Positions 27,122 to 37,201 are shown, counted from the first letter of the stretch. The stretch: 64,000 nt of DNA from Posidoniimonas polymericola (GCF_007859935.1 NZ_SJPO01000010.1:1-64000), one strand, 5' to 3'. Program-made: numbers and translations. Notes: generated by a model not told the origin, from the sequence alone.

Positions 27122-30100
27122 ATGACCAACGCCGAACGAATCCGTCGCTACTCGCAGAAACGGCGCCGCCGGGCCGCGCTCGTGGCCCGCCGCCGGCGGG
27201 GCGTGCTGCTCTTGATCGTGCTGAGCATCCTGGTGATGTTCATGCTGGTCGGGACCGCGTTTGTGCTGACCGGCAGCAACTCGCTGTCGTCCGCCAAGGC
27301 CGACGAGAAGGCCCATGTCGCCGCGCCGCAGCAGGCCGACCTGCTGGACCGCGCGCTGCGCCAGGTGCTCCGCGACACCCACGACCGCAACTCGGCCGTC
27401 CGCTACCACAGCCTGCTCCGCGATGCCTACGGGACCGACGGGTTTGTCGGCGTGGTGCTGAACGAGGAAGGCCTTCGCGCGCCGCAGCCTGCCAGAGACT
27501 ACGTGTCCGCCGCGGCGGTCGCCAATCCGACCCAGGGGCAGCTGATCGACATCTTTGTGCGGGACCTCGACTGGGCGACTACCCCGTCGACCGAGCTGAC
27601 GAACGACTATGTCGTCGCCCTCGAGACCGACGAGAACGGCCTGCCAGTCGACTACACGCTGTCGCGCACCAACGGCTATTTCAACGGCTGCCTGCTGACC
27701 CTTCTCGACGGACCCGCCAAAGGCCAGTCGGTGCGGGTCATCGACTACGAGTACCTCGGAGAGCAAGGCAACTCGCCCTCGCACCCCGACGCCGATGGGA
27801 TGACCTTCCGCCTCCGCGTGATGGCGATCCCCCGCGCCGACGGCCAACCTCTGCGTCTCGATCTGGACCATATCTCCAATCCAAATGTCAGCCAGAACGA
27901 CCTCGCCGGCCACAGCTTCATGGTCAACGGCCGCCCGTTCAACGGGTCGGGCGTGGGGCTGAACCTGCTGAGCGACCCGAGCGGCGCGCGGCTCACCGCG
28001 GCGGAGCTAATGGGGACTTTTGGGCTGGCGCCGGTGGCGCTGTCGCCGCACGCGCGGTACTTCACCTCGATTGTCAGTGCGGGCCGAGGGCTGGGCAACA
28101 ACCTCGTTGGTTACACGGACGCCGGCGCTACGTACCCGCTGGGGGTGGGAGGTTCGGCCGCCGCCGCCGACTCGCTCTACAAGTTCTTCGTCGGCCCCGG
28201 CGGCTCGGACGAGTCGTACGACGCGCCCGACTTCCAGAACATGTTCCTCGCCAGCAACCCGCTGCGGCCCCGCCCGCGCGGCCGCGTGGTCGACCCCAGC
28301 ACCGGCGACTTCCGCGAGGTCGCCGACTACTACGCGGGCAACAACGCCCCGGCCCCCGCGCGGCTCGAACTCGACGGCCTGCCGATCCCCTCGTTCCACC
28401 GCCCGGCGCTGGTCAACTACTGGCTGCACCAACTGATGGGGGTTCCGTGGCTGTCGAGCTTAGATGTCGATGTGCGTGCGAAGGCGATCCTCAAACCCTA
28501 CAACGATGATGGAACCGTCAACGGAAATATCGACGCCGTAATCGCCTCGCAGATTGTCGCGTTCAAACGCAAGTACATGCTGCGGCCGCTGATTGAGGAC
28601 CACCCGAACTTCACGGGCGGCAACCCGTTTGCTTCGTTGACCGACGCCGACTTGGCTAAGATCCAGGGCTTCGTCAACGGCGCCAATATCACGTTCCCGT
28701 CGTTCGAGGTCGCCGGCCCGTGGGACGTCGACAACGACGGCGACGGCGTCGCGGACAGTATCTGGGTCGACCTCGGCATGCCGGTCCAGAAGACCGAGGA
28801 CGGCCGGCTGTACAAGCCGCTGTTCGCGATCATGGTCCAAGACCTCGACGGGCGGCTGAACCTCAACGCCCACGGTTCGCTTGCGCATTTGGCGAGCATT
28901 GACGACATGGCGCCCGGTGTCCCCGTCGAGGCCCGCAAGCACGACGTCTCTACCGGCGGTGGGGTCTCCGCGGTGAACCTGGCCGGTGGCCTCGACGGCG
29001 CAAGCAACCTCGCCTCGTCCGACTTGCTGCCGCACGGCAGCGGCTGGGGTCCGGCGGACATCTCGCTGCGGTCGGTGATGTCGCCCACCCTTGCGTACCA
29101 GGGCCCTGGATTTATCGGCGACACAACGGTCGACGACTACGCGCGTGTGTTGAAGGGCCGGCCCGCGCTCCCGCCGGCGCAGCACGCCGCTGCCTATCAG
29201 GTAGGCGAGACCTGGGGCCGCTACGGCGCCGGGGTCACCAGCGTCCGGCCCGAGGCCGGCGTGCCGTTCTACGTCGACCCCAACAACTTCGCCAGCACGA
29301 CTGTCAACCCGAACACGATCGACGTGCTCGCGAAGCTCGAGAAACAGGGCTACCCGCTCTATTCGCCGGCGGTGGGCGCACTGGTTCCGGCGAGCAACAC
29401 CAGCCTAGTTGCGTTGGGGGCCCGCAGCCCGTCTGGTTTCTCGACCGCGCCGGACCTCAAGGGGGCGTTTGCCGTTGGCCTCGACTACACCGGCCAGCCG
29501 GTGCACGAGGCGCAGCACGAGGCCTCGTCGCTCTACCGCGCACGGTTCAAGCCGATGCTGTTGACCATCGACTCGCCGTACGAGCTCGACCTGATGAACC
29601 ACACCCGGCAGGACAGCGTCGCCGACCTGCTGACCGTCACAGCCGGCTACGGCACGGCCGCCACCATCGACGACGACGCGCCCTTTGCGCCGGGCGAGCT
29701 AGAGCGGATCCTCCGCTCGCTCGACGTCGACGCCGACCGGCTGCCGGACCGGCTGTGGAACCTGGTTGACGCGTTCGACCCGGCCAAGCTGGCGGTCCAG
29801 ACGGTTCGCTACGGCAACGCCGGCAACGCCGGGGCCAACACCAGCGGAGTTACGATCAGCCCCGGTCAGCTGCTGCAGGCGCAGATCGAGGCCGCCACCC
29901 GCCGCCGCTCGGTCACGACCGAGAGCTTCGACATGCCGACCACCAACGAGGACTGGACCGCCCGGCTGGTAGCCGGCGCCGACGGCCTGCCGGGCACGGG
30001 GGTGTTCCCTCAATCGGACGACTACACCGCGGTGATGCTCGAGCCGGTCCCCCCGCAGGCGCGGCTAGTCGACTACCTCCGCTACCGGATCGTGCTGGAG

Positions 30101-33100
30101 CTTAAGCGGCAGGACCCCAACACGTTTGCAGCGGCTATGCCGGCATCGGATCCTAGGTTGGTGCAGGCTGTCAACCTGATTCTCGACGGCGGAGCGATGT
30201 CGACCGACGAAATCGCGAGCATGAGGACCGGGACAACCCCGCAAGCGAGACAAGACTACCAGCGTCGGGCGTCGTTCGGCGGGCTGCTCGCGCCCGAGGT
30301 GATGGCCGGCCTGAAGATGGACATCAACCGCCCGTTCGGCGACGGCGTCGATAACAACAACAACGGCATCGTCGACGAGCCGTTCGAGGCGGGCGACACC
30401 TGGACCGCGGACGCCAACGGCAATCGGGAGGAGTACCGCGATCTTGATGGCGACAACGAATTCGATCCGAGCCTAGACAAGTCGCAGAATCGCTCGTTGG
30501 CCGCGGTCTACCCGTTCGACTACACCTACGGCAAGGACGCCAACGGCCGGGGGGCCTACCTGTCGTCGACCAACGGTCGGATTCACGACGACGCGCCGCT
30601 CGCCCGGCAGCTCTACGCAAGGCACCTGTACTGCCTGGCGATGCTGCTGACCGACGAGAACTACCTGATGCCGTTCGACAAACGCGACGCCCAGGTGCTC
30701 GAGTACCTCGACCCCGACGCCGGCCAGAACAACGGCTCGCAGCGCGAGCCAAGCATGGCGTGGAAGATCGCCCAGCAGTTGCAGAACAATCCGCCGCTCG
30801 GCTACCCCGGCCCGGGCGACACCGGCGACCCGAAGGTCGACGCCCGCCGCCTTGCGTGGCGGAAGCTGACCTGCCGCCGCATCGCGCAGTGGGCGATCAA
30901 CTGCGCCGACATGCGCGACCCCGACGCGATCTGCACGGCGTTCGAGTACGACGAGAACCCCTGGGACGGGTGGAACGTTGTCGACCGAGCGAACAACCGC
31001 GTCTACTCAATCGACGGCGAGCCCAACACCGACGAGAACCTCGGCCAGTACCGCGACCTCGGCGGGCGGGGCCGCGGCGGCCAGGCCATCCAGGACGACA
31101 ACGACGCCAGCCCGCTCGACCAGACCCGCGGCATCGTGTGGGGCATGGAGCGGCCCGAGCTGCTGCTGACCGAGACCTTCGCCACGCACGACCGCCGGAC
31201 CGAGGACCTCGAGGGTTTTGGTGACGAGAACCCCAACGCCCAGCCCGGAACCGAGAACGAGCTGCTGGCGCCGTCCGACCCGAACGTCCAGGCCGACGAC
31301 GACATGGACCAGCGGCTCCGCCCGCTGGGGACGCTGTTCGTCGAAGTCTACAACCCGAACAGCCTCGACATTGAGTCGCCCGCCGAGCTGTCGCGGGAGT
31401 TTATTGTCAACTACCCGAATAGCAATCCGGTGGCGTCGGATCGCAAGGTCGGCATTGCGCTCGACAGGCTAAGCGCGATCACCGATGGCGACGGCAAGTA
31501 CTCGCCGGTCTGGCGGATGATCGTGGTCGAGGAGGACCCGCGGCTCCGCAACGACCGCGCGACCTGGGACAACGGCGACTACAACAACTACGAGTCGCTG
31601 AGCCGGGTGCCGTCACTCCAGCAGCTGGCGACACAGATCGATCAGGGGCGGCTCCGCCCGGTCGCCAGCGACCCCGACTTCCCGACCTTCGACCCGCTGA
31701 AGGTCCCCGAGTACCGGGCGGACGTCAACGGTCAGCTCAGCGTCGCGAAGCAGAAGACCGGCGCCTACATCGAGCGGACCGTGTACTTCACCACCGGCGG
31801 CGACGACCGGCCGCCCATCCAGCGAGACCCCGAGGACCTGCGGGTGCGGATCCCGATCCGCTACGCGGAGTTCCCGATCCCTAACGCCACCGCCACCCCC
31901 GGCCTGCCGAACCTTAAGTTCAACATGAACGAGTGGCTGCTGTGGCCCGAGGGCAACAAGATGGTGAACGGCAAGCTGCGTGTGTACGACTACCACTTCC
32001 CGCCGGCCGACATCGACGGCGACGGCAGCCCCGACCCAGACCCGCTCAACACGGCGCCCCGGAACCGCCATCAGCAGTTCGCGCCGATCCTGCCGGGCCG
32101 CTACGCGGTGATCGGCACGGCCGGGTACCAGTACTCGGCGCAGTGGAATTCAAACAACAAGAACCCGGAGTTTGGCGGGCGGTTCATCACGCCGTTCGGC
32201 CGGTCGTTCGAGTCGGCGCGGCAGGTGCAGGGCGGGTTCGAGAACCAGCCGGTCGGCCGGATGCGGGACGACACCCACCACCGCGACACGCTCAAGTGGA
32301 CGCGGCGGTTCGACCTGATGCCGAACCCTAACCCCGAGATCCACCAGTTCGCCATCATGCACAACGGCGGGCCTGAGAGCCGATTCATCAGCGAGCCAGA
32401 GAACAGCAAGTTCAACCGCAACGTCACCAACCCTCCTTATCAGTTTGATTTGAATCCTGCGACCCAGGCCGAGACCGTTGGCGACCTGGGGACCAAGCCG
32501 TCGGCGTTCGGCGTGGTGCCGCCCAACAACACCAAGCGGAAGATCCAGCCGGTGGTTTCGATCCCAATCGAGGGGCTGTCGATCTCGACGCCCTTGGACG
32601 GCTACCTGGTGCGGATGCTAGCGATTGACCGCAGCGCGCCGGCCCGCTGGGCGCCCAACGCGGCGTACGGCGAGGGCGCGCTGTTCCAAGACCCCCAGAA
32701 AGGGCCGGTTGACCAGCCGTTCGACCTAGAGGAGCACCTCATCAAGAACGTCACGACGCCCAACTTCCGCTCGGTCCACCTGCAGCGGCTGGCCGACCCG
32801 ATGCTCCCCTGGAACCCGGTCAACACCACCCACGCCCAGCACAACCCCTCGCTCCCGGTGAACCCGTACATCACGGTCGACAGCGAGTCGGTCGACCTGA
32901 CCGCCTTCAACGGGGTAGACCCACAGGACCCGGCGCCGCTCAACCAGAACGCGCCGGCAGGCCGACCCGAGGGCCTGGTCCACATGACCATGGCGAGCCT
33001 GCAACGCGGCGGCTACGAGGCGGCGGTCACCGATCCGACGCAGCTTCCCGCCGCCAACTCACCGGTCGACGTCGCGCCGAATGTCGCCCGCGCGATCTGG

Positions 33101-35056
33101 GCCCGCGAGCCGGTGCGGGTCTCCAAGGACATCTCCAACGGGACCGGCGTGTCGTCCAGCGCGCTGGGGCCGGGGCAGTTTGCCTACCAGTACTACGATG
33201 CCAGCGGCGGGCAGGAGCCGCAACCGAGCCAGGGCTTCATCGGTTTCATGAACCTCGACTCGAAGCTGGTCCCTGGCGAGACCGGCGGACCGAAGCGGGT
33301 GCCGATGGTGCTCAACGTGCCGCTCCGCACGACGCTTGGGTTCGCGAACGGGTTCTTTCCATCGATTGACGGCGGGCGGAACATCGCCGAGCCGTACACG
33401 CCGTTCTATTCCAGCAACGCCCGTTTTGATCAAGACGGCGACAAAACGCTGGAGCCTGACTCGACCAACTACCACGACATCGATATCAACGGCGATGGAA
33501 TTCCCGGCGACCTGATTGGCGCCCCGTGGACAGAACGCACGGTGGATAACACTACGCAGGACGACAACACCTACCCGTGGCTGGCCTGGAACAACCGTCC
33601 GTACGCCAGCGCGCTCGAGCTGATGCAGGTTCCGGCCTCGACCGCGGGGTCGCTCGGCAAGGAGTTCTCGGTCTTCTCGGCCGGGATGGCGGTGGTGCCG
33701 AACCCGTACAACGGCGCTATCGGCGACCTGAGCGACTCGGTTAACAACAACGACGCCCGCCAGCTCTTCCAGAACGGTCAGTTCGGCCATTTGCTGAACC
33801 TGTTCAACACGTCGAGCCAACCGGCGGCGGCGTTCAACCAGAACAGCGGCAGCAACATGCTCGAGCTGCTGCCCTCCGGCGCCGCGAACCTGCACCGGCT
33901 GACCAGCTACCTGCGGGCGCCGTCGCGGTTTGTGGCGACCCAGACAGCAGTCAACCCCGAGGTATTCAACGTGGTAGCGAGCCGCGGCAGCACGACCGAC
34001 CCCCGCAACGGGCTGCTTGCGCCATTCAACCGGGTCGACCAGTACCGCGAACCGGGGCGGGTCAACCTGAACACGGTGGCCGGCATCCTCGGGCTGCCTG
34101 AGGGCGGGGAACGAGACTCGTGGTCGCCGGTCTACGACGGCCTGATGCACCGCTACCACGACCGCAATTTACCAAGCGGCCGCTACCAGCAGCCGATCGG
34201 CCACCGCGGCCCGGCCTGGCGCGATGTCGTGCGGAGCCGCCGCGGTTATCTCGACCCAGGGCTTACCGGCGCGACGACCTCGTTGGTCGACGTGTCGCCG
34301 ATGGCGCTGAACCCGCTGGTGCCGACCTTCTTTGGCAACCCGTTCCGCGAGCCGGAAGAGGGCCAGCTCGTGCCGCTGGCGAGCATGGTGCACGCCGGCG
34401 CCGAGGCGTCGCTGCTCCGCTCGCACCCCTACAGCCCGGCCTCGTCAACGGCCGGCGACGCCGAATGGGGCAACCCGCGCTCGGACGACGCTTCTGTCTC
34501 GCAGCAGGCGGACGGAACTCCGATTGTTGCAAAGGACCGCATAGACGACGACCCAGGTGAGGCCGGGATCATCGCTGGAACCGATACGCCCCTCTTCAAC
34601 CCCGACGGCACGGCTCTGGGCTACAACTCCGACCCGACTATGGACGCGCCGCGGGCGCCGCTCTTCTCGGCCGGCACGACCGAGACCGGCCTGAACAGCG
34701 AGCGCAACGCCGCGCTGCGGTACATGCCGCTGACGCGGATGTCGAGCCTGGCGACCACCCGCAGCGGGGCGTTCGCCATCTGGATCACGGTGGGCTTCTT
34801 CGAGGTCGAGCCGGCGCCGGATTGGGTCGACAATGATAACGACCAGGTGCACGACACTCGGTTTGTCCATCGGGACCTATACGACCGGATCTACCCCGAC
34901 GGCTACCAGCTCGGCAAGGAGCTCGGCAGCGACACCGGCGACACCAACCGCCACCGCGGCTTCTGGATCGTCGACCGCACGCTGCCGGTTGCCTTCCGCC
35001 CGGGCGACGACGTGAACCTCGAGAAGATGATTCTGCTGCGGCGGGAGATCGAGTAG
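27122..35056 (+). CDS. Giant GspK/PilX-like pseudopilin, 2644 residues
   Basis: The basic leader MTNAERIRR...RRRRG (27 residues) is followed by VLLLIVLSILVMFMLVGTAF, a prepilin-type helix without the Glu5, as in the GspK/PilX tip pseudopilins. A motif GRVNLNTVAGILGLPEG near residue 2312 resembles the INLNTA-type signature of GspK. The rest is very large. It carries at least six Asp/Asn/Gly-rich loops (for example DVDNDGDGVADS near 535, GDGVDNNNNGIVDE near 1070, DIDGDGSPD near 1630, DINGDGIPGD near 2119, DNDNDQVHD near 2570) that look like calcium-binding loops. GspK proteins are normally about 300-350 residues. A tip adhesin or large secretion-tip module is inferred. GAGGAG precedes the ATG. 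Confidence 0.85.
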   Translation: MTNAERIRRYSQKRRRRAALVARRRRGVLLLIVLSILVMFMLVGTAFVLTGSNSLSSAKADEKAHVAAPQQADLLDRALRQVLRDTHDRNSAVRYHSLLRDAYGTDGFVGVVLNEEGLRAPQPARDYVSAAAVANPTQGQLIDIFVRDLDWATTPSTELTNDYVVALETDENGLPVDYTLSRTNGYFNGCLLTLLDGPAKGQSVRVIDYEYLGEQGNSPSHPDADGMTFRLRVMAIPRADGQPLRLDLDHISNPNVSQNDLAGHSFMVNGRPFNGSGVGLNLLSDPSGARLTAAELMGTFGLAPVALSPHARYFTSIVSAGRGLGNNLVGYTDAGATYPLGVGGSAAAADSLYKFFVGPGGSDESYDAPDFQNMFLASNPLRPRPRGRVVDPSTGDFREVADYYAGNNAPAPARLELDGLPIPSFHRPALVNYWLHQLMGVPWLSSLDVDVRAKAILKPYNDDGTVNGNIDAVIASQIVAFKRKYMLRPLIEDHPNFTGGNPFASLTDADLAKIQGFVNGANITFPSFEVAGPWDVDNDGDGVADSIWVDLGMPVQKTEDGRLYKPLFAIMVQDLDGRLNLNAHGSLAHLASIDDMAPGVPVEARKHDVSTGGGVSAVNLAGGLDGASNLASSDLLPHGSGWGPADISLRSVMSPTLAYQGPGFIGDTTVDDYARVLKGRPALPPAQHAAAYQVGETWGRYGAGVTSVRPEAGVPFYVDPNNFASTTVNPNTIDVLAKLEKQGYPLYSPAVGALVPASNTSLVALGARSPSGFSTAPDLKGAFAVGLDYTGQPVHEAQHEASSLYRARFKPMLLTIDSPYELDLMNHTRQDSVADLLTVTAGYGTAATIDDDAPFAPGELERILRSLDVDADRLPDRLWNLVDAFDPAKLAVQTVRYGNAGNAGANTSGVTISPGQLLQAQIEAATRRRSVTTESFDMPTTNEDWTARLVAGADGLPGTGVFPQSDDYTAVMLEPVPPQARLVDYLRYRIVLELKRQDPNTFAAAMPASDPRLVQAVNLILDGGAMSTDEIASMRTGTTPQARQDYQRRASFGGLLAPEVMAGLKMDINRPFGDGVDNNNNGIVDEPFEAGDTWTADANGNREEYRDLDGDNEFDPSLDKSQNRSLAAVYPFDYTYGKDANGRGAYLSSTNGRIHDDAPLARQLYARHLYCLAMLLTDENYLMPFDKRDAQVLEYLDPDAGQNNGSQREPSMAWKIAQQLQNNPPLGYPGPGDTGDPKVDARRLAWRKLTCRRIAQWAINCADMRDPDAICTAFEYDENPWDGWNVVDRANNRVYSIDGEPNTDENLGQYRDLGGRGRGGQAIQDDNDASPLDQTRGIVWGMERPELLLTETFATHDRRTEDLEGFGDENPNAQPGTENELLAPSDPNVQADDDMDQRLRPLGTLFVEVYNPNSLDIESPAELSREFIVNYPNSNPVASDRKVGIALDRLSAITDGDGKYSPVWRMIVVEEDPRLRNDRATWDNGDYNNYESLSRVPSLQQLATQIDQGRLRPVASDPDFPTFDPLKVPEYRADVNGQLSVAKQKTGAYIERTVYFTTGGDDRPPIQRDPEDLRVRIPIRYAEFPIPNATATPGLPNLKFNMNEWLLWPEGNKMVNGKLRVYDYHFPPADIDGDGSPDPDPLNTAPRNRHQQFAPILPGRYAVIGTAGYQYSAQWNSNNKNPEFGGRFITPFGRSFESARQVQGGFENQPVGRMRDDTHHRDTLKWTRRFDLMPNPNPEIHQFAIMHNGGPESRFISEPENSKFNRNVTNPPYQFDLNPATQAETVGDLGTKPSAFGVVPPNNTKRKIQPVVSIPIEGLSISTPLDGYLVRMLAIDRSAPARWAPNAAYGEGALFQDPQKGPVDQPFDLEEHLIKNVTTPNFRSVHLQRLADPMLPWNPVNTTHAQHNPSLPVNPYITVDSESVDLTAFNGVDPQDPAPLNQNAPAGRPEGLVHMTMASLQRGGYEAAVTDPTQLPAANSPVDVAPNVARAIWAREPVRVSKDISNGTGVSSSALGPGQFAYQYYDASGGQEPQPSQGFIGFMNLDSKLVPGETGGPKRVPMVLNVPLRTTLGFANGFFPSIDGGRNIAEPYTPFYSSNARFDQDGDKTLEPDSTNYHDIDINGDGIPGDLIGAPWTERTVDNTTQDDNTYPWLAWNNRPYASALELMQVPASTAGSLGKEFSVFSAGMAVVPNPYNGAIGDLSDSVNNNDARQLFQNGQFGHLLNLFNTSSQPAAAFNQNSGSNMLELLPSGAANLHRLTSYLRAPSRFVATQTAVNPEVFNVVASRGSTTDPRNGLLAPFNRVDQYREPGRVNLNTVAGILGLPEGGERDSWSPVYDGLMHRYHDRNLPSGRYQQPIGHRGPAWRDVVRSRRGYLDPGLTGATTSLVDVSPMALNPLVPTFFGNPFREPEEGQLVPLASMVHAGAEASLLRSHPYSPASSTAGDAEWGNPRSDDASVSQQADGTPIVAKDRIDDDPGEAGIIAGTDTPLFNPDGTALGYNSDPTMDAPRAPLFSAGTTETGLNSERNAALRYMPLTRMSSLATTRSGAFAIWITVGFFEVEPAPDWVDNDNDQVHDTRFVHRDLYDRIYPDGYQLGKELGSDTGDTNRHRGFWIVDRTLPVAFRPGDDVNLEKMILLRREIE

Positions 35057-35239
35057 GGGTCGTCGGTGGCAACCGCGATTCGTGGCCGTTCGTACGCATT
35101 GGTACTGAATCCAGGGCTGTGCTGTGCTCTAATGAGAGCGTGGACCGCTGCGCTGGCGCCGGGACCCTAGGGAAGCCCCCGTCCTGGCTGGCTTGCCCGT
35201 CGGCACTGGGGCTATCGCCGAGCGTCCCCGGCGCCCGAA

Positions 35240-35285
35240 TGGGGGGCTCGTGGGGGGCCTAGTGGGGGGCCTAGTGGGGGGCGAT
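35240..35285 (+). repeat. G-rich 12-bp tandem repeat
   Basis: Four units with consensus TGGGGGGCCTAG (the first and last degenerate) lie in tandem. Each carries a six-G run, so the tract could form a four-run G-quadruplex on the plus strand. Confidence 0.75.
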
Positions 35286-35447
35286 AGTCGGTGCCCCAAC
35301 GTGCACTCGGCTCGGACAAAACCCCACCGGCGTCCGCTTGGCGGGTGTTGTAAGTCGTTCATGTGTAGTAGCTTGCGGTTCTTGGGGAGGCCTGGGCGAG
35401 TGGGTTTTGTCCCCTCCGATCGAATTCTCGGACTTTATAGTTGGCCC

Positions 35448-35473
35448 CAACCGGCGGCCTCAACCGGCGGCCT
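35448..35473 (+). repeat. 13-bp direct duplication upstream of a thioredoxin-fold gene
   Basis: CAACCGGCGGCCT occurs twice in perfect tandem (35448-35460 and 35461-35473), 24 bases before the proposed start at 35497. Confidence 0.8.
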
Positions 35474-35496
35474 CGATGGGTAAGGAACGCGCCACG

Positions 35497-36009
35497 ATGG
35501 CCAAGAAGAGCTCAGACAACCTCCTGCCAATGATCCTGGTCGGCGTGCTGCTGACCGCTGCGGTGCTGCTACGTCCGCGGTGGGGCGGGGCGGTCGATCA
35601 AACGGCGCAGCCGCTGCCGCCGCTGGCGACCGCCGCGTGGCTGAACTCCGACGGCGCCCCCAAGCTGGACGGCAAGATCGTCGTGATGGACGCCTGGTTC
35701 ACGACCTGCCCGCCGTGCCTGCAGTCGCTGCCGAAGCTGGCGCGGCTGCACGAGAAGTACGCCGGCGACTCCCGCGTGCAGTTCATCGGCGTGACCTTCG
35801 AGCCGGAGGAGAACCTCCCTCAGATCCAGGCGGTCGTCGACCGGATCGACGGCTTCACCTGGCCGGTGGCGTACGCCGCGCAGCGGCAGCTCGACATGCT
35901 CGACATCCACATGTTCCCGACGCTGGTGGTGTTCGACCAGAGCGGCACGTCGGTATGGCGGGGCCACGACTTGGGCGGCCTCGAGGCGCAGATCGACAGC
36001 ATGCTGTGA
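35497..36009 (+). CDS. Membrane-anchored thioredoxin-fold protein, TlpA-like
   Basis: The 170-residue product has one N-terminal anchor (about 10-27, LPMILVGVLLTAAVLL) and a periplasmic thioredoxin fold with CPPC at residues 71-74 in the context DAWFTTCPPCLQSLPK, plus the family cis-Pro region (HMFPTLVVFD). It should reduce or exchange disulfides in exported proteins; TlpA-like proteins also serve cytochrome c maturation. The ATG at 35497 has AAGGA ten bases upstream; an ATG at 35476 would add seven residues. It sits between the pilus-like locus and the secretin-domain gene, so help with disulfides in exported pilus parts is possible but unproven. Confidence 0.87.
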   Translation: MAKKSSDNLLPMILVGVLLTAAVLLRPRWGGAVDQTAQPLPPLATAAWLNSDGAPKLDGKIVVMDAWFTTCPPCLQSLPKLARLHEKYAGDSRVQFIGVTFEPEENLPQIQAVVDRIDGFTWPVAYAAQRQLDMLDIHMFPTLVVFDQSGTSVWRGHDLGGLEAQIDSML

Positions 36010-36113
36010 CCCCCTTTTGACTGGCGGCAATAAAACGCGGCCCGGCGGCGATTGCTTGGCGAAGGCTCCGCTGCGGGGCCCGCCGAACAGGGACAGCAAT
36101 CCAAGGGCGAGTC

Positions 36114-37055
36114 ATGGCTGCAACGACTAGAAGGCTGCTGATTGCGGGTTTGATGCTGACCGGGCTGTTGGCCTGGCAGACTAGGGCGACTGCCGACCAA
36201 GCCGCCACTGACGCGGGGCAGGGTGGCCAGGACCCCTTCGCCGAGGGCGGCGAGGACCCGTTCGCCGGTGAGGGCGAGAACCCGTTTGGAGGAGAGGGGG
36301 GAGACCCGTTCGCCGACCCAGGCGCCAAGTCGCGGGGAGCTCGCCCGTCGGAGCGGCCCACCGAGCACTCCCGGGCGGGCCACGAGGGCGGCCCTAGCGA
36401 TGGCCATGAGGGGCATCCCGAGCAAGCCGAGCAGACTCCCAACAATCCGCCGCTTCAGACCGTGTTCTGGGCCGGCGGCGGGGACCTGGCCAGGGAGCGG
36501 ATCGATCAGACGCTCAACCGACCGCTGCGTCCGGGCGGCCTGGATTTCAACGACGCGCCGCTCGAAGAAGTGGTCGACTTCCTGCGGACCGAGTACGAGA
36601 TCGAGATCCAACTCGACGAGACCGCCCTCGACGATCTCGGCATCGGGATCGACGAGCCGATCACGTGCGTGATCCGCAATATCTCGCTGATGTCGGGCAT
36701 GCGGCTGATGCTGAAGCAGCTCGAGCTGACCTACGTGATCGCCGACGAGGTCATGCTGATCACCACCGAGGAAGAGGCCGAGACGCGACTCACCATTGGC
36801 ATCTACCCGATGCGCGGCGTCGCGAAGGACAAGCGGGAGCTGATGGAGCTGGCTAAGGTCGTGGTGTCGACCGTCGCCGCGGAGACCTGGAAGCACAACG
36901 GCGGTGGAGAAGCGAACCTGCAGTCGCTCGACGCGGGCTTCCTCGTTGTCAGCCAGACCCGAGCGGTGCACGAGGAATTGATCGAGTTCCTGTCGGCGCT
37001 GCGGCGGGCCAAGGCGGCGGGATCCGGGATGAATGGTGCGAGAAGGGAACACTAA
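36114..37055 (+). CDS. Exported protein with secretin N-terminal-like domain
   Basis: This 313-residue protein has a signal peptide (about 1-27), a glycine/acid-rich spacer with four DPF or NPF repeats (about 40-66), and a domain at about 140-225. The start of that domain (LDFNDAPLEEVVDFLR) and its LMSGMRLMLKQLELTYVIAD segment match the STN/N0 fold of secretins and TonB-dependent receptors. No beta-barrel secretin domain follows, so it is not a secretin itself. It might dock on a secretin or pilus assembly encoded elsewhere. Its position behind the pilus-like locus is suggestive only. Confidence 0.78.
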   Translation: MAATTRRLLIAGLMLTGLLAWQTRATADQAATDAGQGGQDPFAEGGEDPFAGEGENPFGGEGGDPFADPGAKSRGARPSERPTEHSRAGHEGGPSDGHEGHPEQAEQTPNNPPLQTVFWAGGGDLARERIDQTLNRPLRPGGLDFNDAPLEEVVDFLRTEYEIEIQLDETALDDLGIGIDEPITCVIRNISLMSGMRLMLKQLELTYVIADEVMLITTEEEAETRLTIGIYPMRGVAKDKRELMELAKVVVSTVAAETWKHNGGGEANLQSLDAGFLVVSQTRAVHEELIEFLSALRRAKAAGSGMNGARREH

Positions 37056-37201
37056 TACGCGCTAATGAAGGACTGCCCGACGCTTGCGCTTATTAGTGTT
37101 CTTTCGTGTTGGTTGGCCGGAACCGCTCCGGCTTCCGCCGTAGCTTCCTGGGATGAATGCCATGGCTTGTGCGGCTGTCGGCGGCCCGCGAAGATGGGGC
37201 G

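Larger units (their letters stand above)
35057..35496 (+). other. Intergenic region with two short tandem repeats
   Basis: This 440-base gap lies between the giant gene and the thioredoxin-fold gene. It holds the G-rich repeat at 35240-35285 and the 13-bp duplication at 35448-35473, listed separately. An open frame here reads GGLVGGLVGGLVGG only because of the repeat and is not a credible gene. Confidence 0.5.

Noticed and set aside
35193..35483. Small gene encoding GGLVGGLVGG
   Set aside because: It arises only from the G-rich repeat and has no credible start or conserved sequence.
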